Positions 59,974 through 64,000 of a DNA stretch of 64,000 nucleotides are shown here, one piece after another. The stretch's first letter is position 1, and each line of letters opens with the position of its first letter. Position numbers and translations under genes: made by a program. The notes beneath the pieces were generated by a model. The model saw only the letters and a program-made list of their open reading frames with translations. It ran no database searches and was not told where the DNA came from. The stretch is from Ralstonia mannitolilytica (lineage in GTDB: Bacteria > Pseudomonadota > Gammaproteobacteria > Burkholderiales > Burkholderiaceae): contig NZ_CAJPVG010000012.1 in assembly GCF_905397375.1 (NCBI RefSeq), positions 84,523 to 148,522 on the forward strand, written 5' to 3'.

Positions 59974-62403
59974 ATGCAATTTCCGGAATCCTGGCTTCGC
60001 AGTTTCGTCAATCCGCCGATCACCACCGATGAACTGTCCCATCGTCTGACGATGGCGGGTCTTGAAGTGGAAGAGGTCGACCCTGTCGCGCCGCCGTTCA
60101 CGAAGATCGTGGTCGGCCATGTAGTGGAGGTGAACAAGCATCCGGACGCCGACCGCCTGAATGTGTGCAAGGTCGATGCGGGCACGGGCGAATTGCTGCA
60201 GATCGTCTGCGGTGCGCCGAACGTGTCGGTTGGCATCAAGGTGCCCTGTGCGCTGGTGGGCGCCGAGCTGCCGCCGGGCGAAGAGGGCAAGCCGTTCAAG
60301 ATCAAGGTCGGCAAGCTTCGTGGCGTGGAGAGCTACGGCATGCTGTGCTCTGCCCGCGAGCTGAAGCTGTCGGAAGACCACGGCGGTCTGCTGATCCTGC
60401 CGGAAGACACGCCGGTGGGCGAGGACATCCGCAAGGTGCTCGATCTGGACGACCAGATCTTTGTCATCAAGCTCACGCCCAACAAGGCCGACTGCCTGTC
60501 GATCCATGGCGTGGCGCGTGAGGTGTCCGCGCTGACGGGCGCGCCCATCACGGTGCCGTCGATGGCGCCCGTGGCGGTGACGCTGGCCGACAAGCTGCCG
60601 GTCAAGGTGGAGGCGCCGGACCTGTGCGGTCGTTTTTCGGGCCGCATCATCCGCGGTGTGAATGCGCACGCGAAGACGCCGGCCTGGATGGTGTCGCGCA
60701 TCGAGCGCGCGGGCATGCGCAGCGTGTCGGCGCTGGTCGATATTTCGAATTACGTGATGCTGGAGCTGGGCCGTCCGTCGCACGTGTTCGACCTGGACAA
60801 GATCCACGGCGGCCTGACGGTGCGCTGGGGCAAGGCTGGCGAACAACTGAAGCTGCTCAACGGCGAGACCATCACCGTCGATGAGAAGGTCGGCGTGATT
60901 GCCGACGAGCAGGCCATCGAAAGCCTCGCCGGCATCATGGGCGGCGACAAGACCGCCGTCACGCTGGACACGCAGAACATTTACGTCGAAGCCGCATTCT
61001 GGTGGCCGGAAGCCATCCAGGGCCGTGCGCGCCGCTACAACTTCTCGACCGATGCCGGCCACCGCTTCGAGCGTGGCGTTGACTATGCCACCACCGTCGA
61101 ACACATCGAGCGCATCAGCGCGCTGATCCTCGAGATCTGCGGCGGCCAGGCAGGCCCGATCGATGACCAGATCGTCAACCTGCCCAAGCGCGAGCCGGTG
61201 CGCATGCGCGTGGCCCGGGCGGCGCGCGTGCTCGGCATCGCCCTTTCGCATGAAGTCGTGGCCGATGTGTTCAAACGTCTGGGCCTCACGTTCAGCGTGG
61301 AAGGTGATGTGTTCATCGTCGAGCCGCCGTCGTATCGCTTCGACATCGAGATCGAGGAGGACCTCATCGAGGAGGTCGCGCGCATCTATGGTTTCGAGCA
61401 GATTCCGGCCAAGCCGCCGGTTGCCGAAAACGCCATGCGCCCGACCAACGAAGCGCGGCGCACGATGCATGATGTGCGTCACGCCGTGGCCGCGCGCGAC
61501 TATCACGAAGTCGTCAACTTCGCCTTCGTCGAGACCGCTTGGGAAACCGACTTCGCCGGCAACAGCAACCCGATTCCGCTGCTGAACCCGATCGCCAGTC
61601 AGTATTCGGTGATGCGCAGCACGCTCATCGGCGGCCTCGTCGACAAGGTGCGCTACAACCTGAACCGCAAGGCTTCGCGCGTGCGCATGTTCGAAGTCGG
61701 CCGCGTGTTCCATCGCGATGCCAGCGTTGCGGATGGCGGTCTGTCGGTGGCGGGCTATGCACAGCCGATGATGGCCGGGGGTATTGCCTACGGCCCCGCG
61801 AAGGAAGAGCAGTGGGGCGTGCAGACGCGCGGCGTTGATTTCTTCGACGTGAAGGGCGATGTCGAATCGCTGCTGTGGCCGCTCCAGGCGCGTTTCGAAC
61901 GCGCTGAGCATCCCGCGCTGCATCCGGGGCGCTCTGCACGGGTGGTGCTGAATGGCCGCGCGATCGGCTGGATCGGCGAGCTGCATCCGCGCTGGTTGCA
62001 GAAGTACGATCTGCCGACCGCACCCGTGGTCTGGGAACTCGAGTTGGAGGCCATCACTGCCGTCGGTCTGCCGACGTATCGCGAAGTGCCGCGCGTGCCC
62101 GCCGTGACGCGCGACATCGCGCTGGTCGTGCGTCAGGATGTGGCGGTGCAGGACCTGGTCGACACGTTCGAAAAGGCGGCGGTTGGCACCCCGTGGCAGC
62201 GTTATCTGCAGGGCGTCGTGCTGTTCGATGAGTTCCGCCCGAAAGCGGCGACGGCGGCCATTGGCGCGCAGGAGAAAAGCCTTGCCTTCAGAATTACGTT
62301 GCAAGATACTGACAGCACCCTCCAGGACGACATTGTCGAGGCCGCCACACAGCAACTGATTCGGGCGGCCGGCGATGCATTCGGCGCGCGCCTGCGCGCC
62401 TGA
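59974..62403 (+). CDS. pheT: Phenylalanyl-tRNA synthetase beta subunit
   Basis: 809 aa, full-length bacterial form. N-terminal tRNA-binding OB domain (about 40-150: VVGHVVEVNKHPDADRLNVC), B3/B4 editing domain, B5 domain, catalytic-like core and C-terminal FDX-ACB anticodon domain (VPRVPAVTRDIALVVRQDV to SLAFRITLQDTDSTLQDD). It lies 56 bp after pheS. Confidence 0.97.
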   Translation: MQFPESWLRSFVNPPITTDELSHRLTMAGLEVEEVDPVAPPFTKIVVGHVVEVNKHPDADRLNVCKVDAGTGELLQIVCGAPNVSVGIKVPCALVGAELPPGEEGKPFKIKVGKLRGVESYGMLCSARELKLSEDHGGLLILPEDTPVGEDIRKVLDLDDQIFVIKLTPNKADCLSIHGVAREVSALTGAPITVPSMAPVAVTLADKLPVKVEAPDLCGRFSGRIIRGVNAHAKTPAWMVSRIERAGMRSVSALVDISNYVMLELGRPSHVFDLDKIHGGLTVRWGKAGEQLKLLNGETITVDEKVGVIADEQAIESLAGIMGGDKTAVTLDTQNIYVEAAFWWPEAIQGRARRYNFSTDAGHRFERGVDYATTVEHIERISALILEICGGQAGPIDDQIVNLPKREPVRMRVARAARVLGIALSHEVVADVFKRLGLTFSVEGDVFIVEPPSYRFDIEIEEDLIEEVARIYGFEQIPAKPPVAENAMRPTNEARRTMHDVRHAVAARDYHEVVNFAFVETAWETDFAGNSNPIPLLNPIASQYSVMRSTLIGGLVDKVRYNLNRKASRVRMFEVGRVFHRDASVADGGLSVAGYAQPMMAGGIAYGPAKEEQWGVQTRGVDFFDVKGDVESLLWPLQARFERAEHPALHPGRSARVVLNGRAIGWIGELHPRWLQKYDLPTAPVVWELELEAITAVGLPTYREVPRVPAVTRDIALVVRQDVAVQDLVDTFEKAAVGTPWQRYLQGVVLFDEFRPKAATAAIGAQEKSLAFRITLQDTDSTLQDDIVEAATQQLIRAAGDAFGARLRA

Positions 62404-62477
62404 CGTCTTTGACGTCCGCGCTGCGCTACAGACACGAACGAACCTCTGTATCCGAGCTCGATCACGCAAGCGAATCT

Positions 62478-62891
62478 ATGAACGATCAACACGCGCCCGC
62501 GTTGGCGGCTTCCCTGGGCGACCCGCTCGGTTCTTCTTCGGCACTCGCCGAGACGCGGGATGCGCGCGGCCACGATGTGCCGACACTCACCAAGGCCGAA
62601 CTCGCCGAGATGCTGTTCGAGCAGGTCGGCCTGAACAAGCGCGAGTCGAAGGACATGGTCGAGGCGTTCTTCGACGTGATTCGCGAGGCGCTCGAGCAAG
62701 GCGACAGCGTCAAGCTGTCCGGCTTCGGCAACTTCCAGTTGCGCGACAAGCCGCAGCGCCCCGGCCGCAATCCGAAGACCGGCGAGATCATCCCGATCAC
62801 CGCACGCCGTGTCGTCACGTTCCATGCGAGCCAGAAGCTCAAGGCGCTTGTCGAAGAGCGCGCCGAGCCGCTGCCGGTGAGCGCTGCGTAA
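62478..62891 (+). CDS. ihfA: Integration host factor alpha subunit with N-terminal extension
   Basis: DNA-bending protein, 137 aa. The core begins at about residue 39 (PTLTKAELAEMLFEQVGLNK) and includes the arm tip GRNPKTGEIIPITARRVVTF. The first 38 residues are an acidic/polar extension absent from E. coli IHF-alpha. ATG 62478 is the first good start after pheT; an ATG right at the core is missing, so the extension is probably real. Position downstream of pheT is conserved. Confidence 0.93.
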   Translation: MNDQHAPALAASLGDPLGSSSALAETRDARGHDVPTLTKAELAEMLFEQVGLNKRESKDMVEAFFDVIREALEQGDSVKLSGFGNFQLRDKPQRPGRNPKTGEIIPITARRVVTFHASQKLKALVEERAEPLPVSAA

Positions 62892-62924
62892 TTCCCTTCA
62901 TTCCGTTTCTTTCGCCAGCCCTTC

Positions 62925-63347
62925 ATGGCCGCCGATAAACACACGGAGCGGGTCAACCTGCCGCCCATTCCTGCCAAACGCTACTTCACGATTGGTGAGG
63001 TCAGCGATCTGTGCGCCGTGAAGCCGCACGTGCTGCGCTATTGGGAGCAGGAATTCACCCAGCTCAAGCCGGTCAAGCGGCGCGGCAATCGCCGGTACTA
63101 CCAGCATCATGAAGTGCTGCTGATCCGGCGGATTCGTGAACTGCTGTATGAGCAGGGCTTCACGATCAACGGCGCGCGCAACCGGTTGGATGAACTGCGG
63201 CATGGCGCAGCGCCGGCCGAGACCGAAGCGCCGGAGAAGGAAGTCGCCGCCCCACAGCGGCCCGCCATCGGCGGTTCAGTCGATGTGCAGGGATTGCGCC
63301 AGGCGCTGATGGCAGTGCTCGATGTGCTGCGGCCGGACAAGCCGTAG
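62925..63347 (+). CDS. MerR family transcriptional regulator
   Basis: A 140-aa regulator with an N-terminal MerR winged helix (about 17-85: YFTIGEVSDLCAVKPHVLRY, KPVKRRGNRRYYQHHEVLLI) and a short C-terminal part without metal-binding Cys. MerR genes at this place after ihfA are common in proteobacteria; their target is not known. A bidirectional terminator follows and separates it from the opposing tRNA-Pro. Confidence 0.92.
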   Translation: MAADKHTERVNLPPIPAKRYFTIGEVSDLCAVKPHVLRYWEQEFTQLKPVKRRGNRRYYQHHEVLLIRRIRELLYEQGFTINGARNRLDELRHGAAPAETEAPEKEVAAPQRPAIGGSVDVQGLRQALMAVLDVLRPDKP

Positions 63348-63396
63348 ACGGATACCGCCTTCCCACACATCGCCGACGCCGGATAGGCGGACATGA

Positions 63397-63433
63397 AAAA
63401 GCCCGCGTAACGTCATCCGTTACGCGGGCTTTT
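63397..63433. terminator. Bidirectional terminator between merR and tRNA-Pro
   Basis: 16-bp perfect stem (AAAAGCCCGCGTAACG with CGTTACGCGGGCTTTT) around TCATC, with T-runs on both strands. It ends merR transcription and the opposing tRNA-Pro transcription. Confidence 0.93.
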
Positions 63434-63434
63434 G

Positions 63435-63513
<79 letters not shown>

Positions 63514-63522
63514 AAGCCTGAA

Positions 63523-63552
63523 AGTATAACAGAGGCACCTCATCGGTGACTA
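63523..63552 (-). promoter_or_regulatory. Promoter of tRNA-Pro
   Basis: On the minus strand TATACT (63523-63528) is a good -10 box 10 bp before the tRNA. TAGTCA (63547-63552) is 18 bp upstream as a weak -35 and overlaps the stop codon of the araC remnant. Confidence 0.6.
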
Positions 63553-63675
63553 GTGGGTTGCGCGCCGATACCTTGCCGGCGTCATTCCGAGTTGCTGTTG
63601 GAATGCCTTGTTGAATGCGGCTTCGGATTGGTAGCCCACACGTGCGCCGATCTCTCCGACGCTCTGGCGCGTGTG
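63550..63675 (-). pseudogene. AraC family regulator, C-terminal remnant
   Basis: About 40 residues of an AraC-type DNA-binding domain end at the stop codon 63550-63552: SVGEIGARVGYQSEAAFNKA then FQQQLGMTPARYRR, the second helix-turn-helix and family C-terminus. Upstream of about 63675 the frame stops looking like AraC, and the plus strand instead reads as a carboxymuconolactone decarboxylase. The regulator has therefore lost its 5' part. No start codon gives a functional protein. Confidence 0.8.
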
Positions 63676-63870
63676 CGTCAGCTGATCGTGGCGGTGACCA
63701 CGCGCTGCGATGGCTGTATCACGGTGCACACGGCGCAGGCGCTCACGCATGGCGCGACACATGACGAGATTGCGTATGCGCTGAGCGTGGCGATCTCGCT
63801 CAATGCCGGCGCGGCCCTGGTCTATTCGGCACGCGTGATGGACGCCGTGCAGGCGTATGAAAACGCCTGA
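63676..63870 (+). pseudogene. Carboxymuconolactone decarboxylase/AhpD-like remnant (3' part)
   Basis: About 64 residues: RQLIVAVTTRCDGCITVHTA, then HDEIAYALSVAISLNAGAA, to the stop at 63870. The CxxCxxxH core (CDGCITVH) of the AhpD/CMD family is present, but the N-terminal helices are missing. The open frame upstream (63553-63675) translates the araC remnant in antisense and is not CMD-like. The fragment directly abuts the AraC remnant, in line with a deletion that joined the two genes. Confidence 0.8.
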
Positions 63871-63889
63871 GCGCCGAGCCGCACACTAG

Positions 63890-64000
63890 GGAAGGTCTGA
63901 ACAACCCGCTCTGCCGCCCGGATTGCGGCATCGTGGCGCCGGCCTGGCGTCGCTTTCGAGCCGGATTTCGCCCGTGCAGGGCGGTTTTTGGCGGGTTTCC
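63890..64000 (+). mobile_element. Probable left end of an IS5-type insertion sequence (partial)
   Basis: CTAG (63886-63889) followed by GGAAGGTCTGAACAA resembles the YTAR target and GGAAGGTgCGAAcAA-type terminal repeat of the IS5 subgroup. The transposase and other end lie outside the window, so the identity is provisional. Confidence 0.45.

Noticed and set aside
59851..62469. 872-codon open frame on the minus strand
   Set aside because: Antisense to pheT with the same Arg/His-rich composition; no domain signature.

Overview
The window reads as chromosome of a high-GC betaproteobacterium of the Burkholderiaceae, most likely Ralstonia (R. pickettii/mannitolilytica-like). The reasons are the thrS-infC-rpmI-rplT-pheST-ihfA-merR block, an IhfA with a long N-terminal extension, the ketone-body cluster and overall protein character. 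Species level is inference; no 16S gene is present.

Left part, 1-17617 (envelope and catabolism). A truncated TetR-type regulator diverges from a tripartite RND efflux operon (adaptor, pump, outer-membrane factor). It is followed by pqiABC, an MCE-type lipid transport system. A second TetR regulator then diverges from an aromatic-catabolism-like operon: flavin monooxygenase, extradiol-type dioxygenase, FAH-family hydrolase and acyl-CoA synthetase, followed by an OmpW porin. The efflux and catabolic promoters have nearly the same 36-bp sequence over their -35/-10 region, so the two related TetR proteins probably share or exchange operators.

Middle, 17834-33850 (adhesion island). A degenerate non-coding array of about 15 units of 20-24 nt is followed by two orphan PhoB-type regulators with atypical receivers. 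Next come a chaperone-usher fimbrial operon, an RcsB-like response regulator, a trimeric autotransporter adhesin (YadA type), a second RcsB-like regulator, a small unknown ORF and a BvgS/RcsC-like hybrid kinase with REC and HPt. The 8-mer AGTACGAA lies upstream of the pilin, the autotransporter and the kinase genes and is a candidate regulator site.

Right part, 34198-64000 (mostly housekeeping). tRNA-Arg is followed by small ORFs, an FAD-linked dehydrogenase, a DUF2069 protein, WrbA, a YihY protein, a DUF962 protein, an alpha/beta hydrolase, MetY, a CBS protein, an LplT-acyltransferase fusion, an FKBP isomerase, AroC, ETF-QO, an SDR, a PAS-LuxR regulator, ScoAB, 3-hydroxybutyrate dehydrogenase, a hydrolase, a RidA protein, RelA and tRNA-Val. 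A thrS leader follows with a 14-codon ORF carrying three consecutive Thr codons ahead of a strong terminator, which looks like transcription attenuation. infC starts at AUC. The window ends with tRNA-Pro, a deletion scar that joins the 3' parts of a divergent araC/carboxymuconolactone-decarboxylase pair, and the probable left end of an IS5-type insertion sequence.
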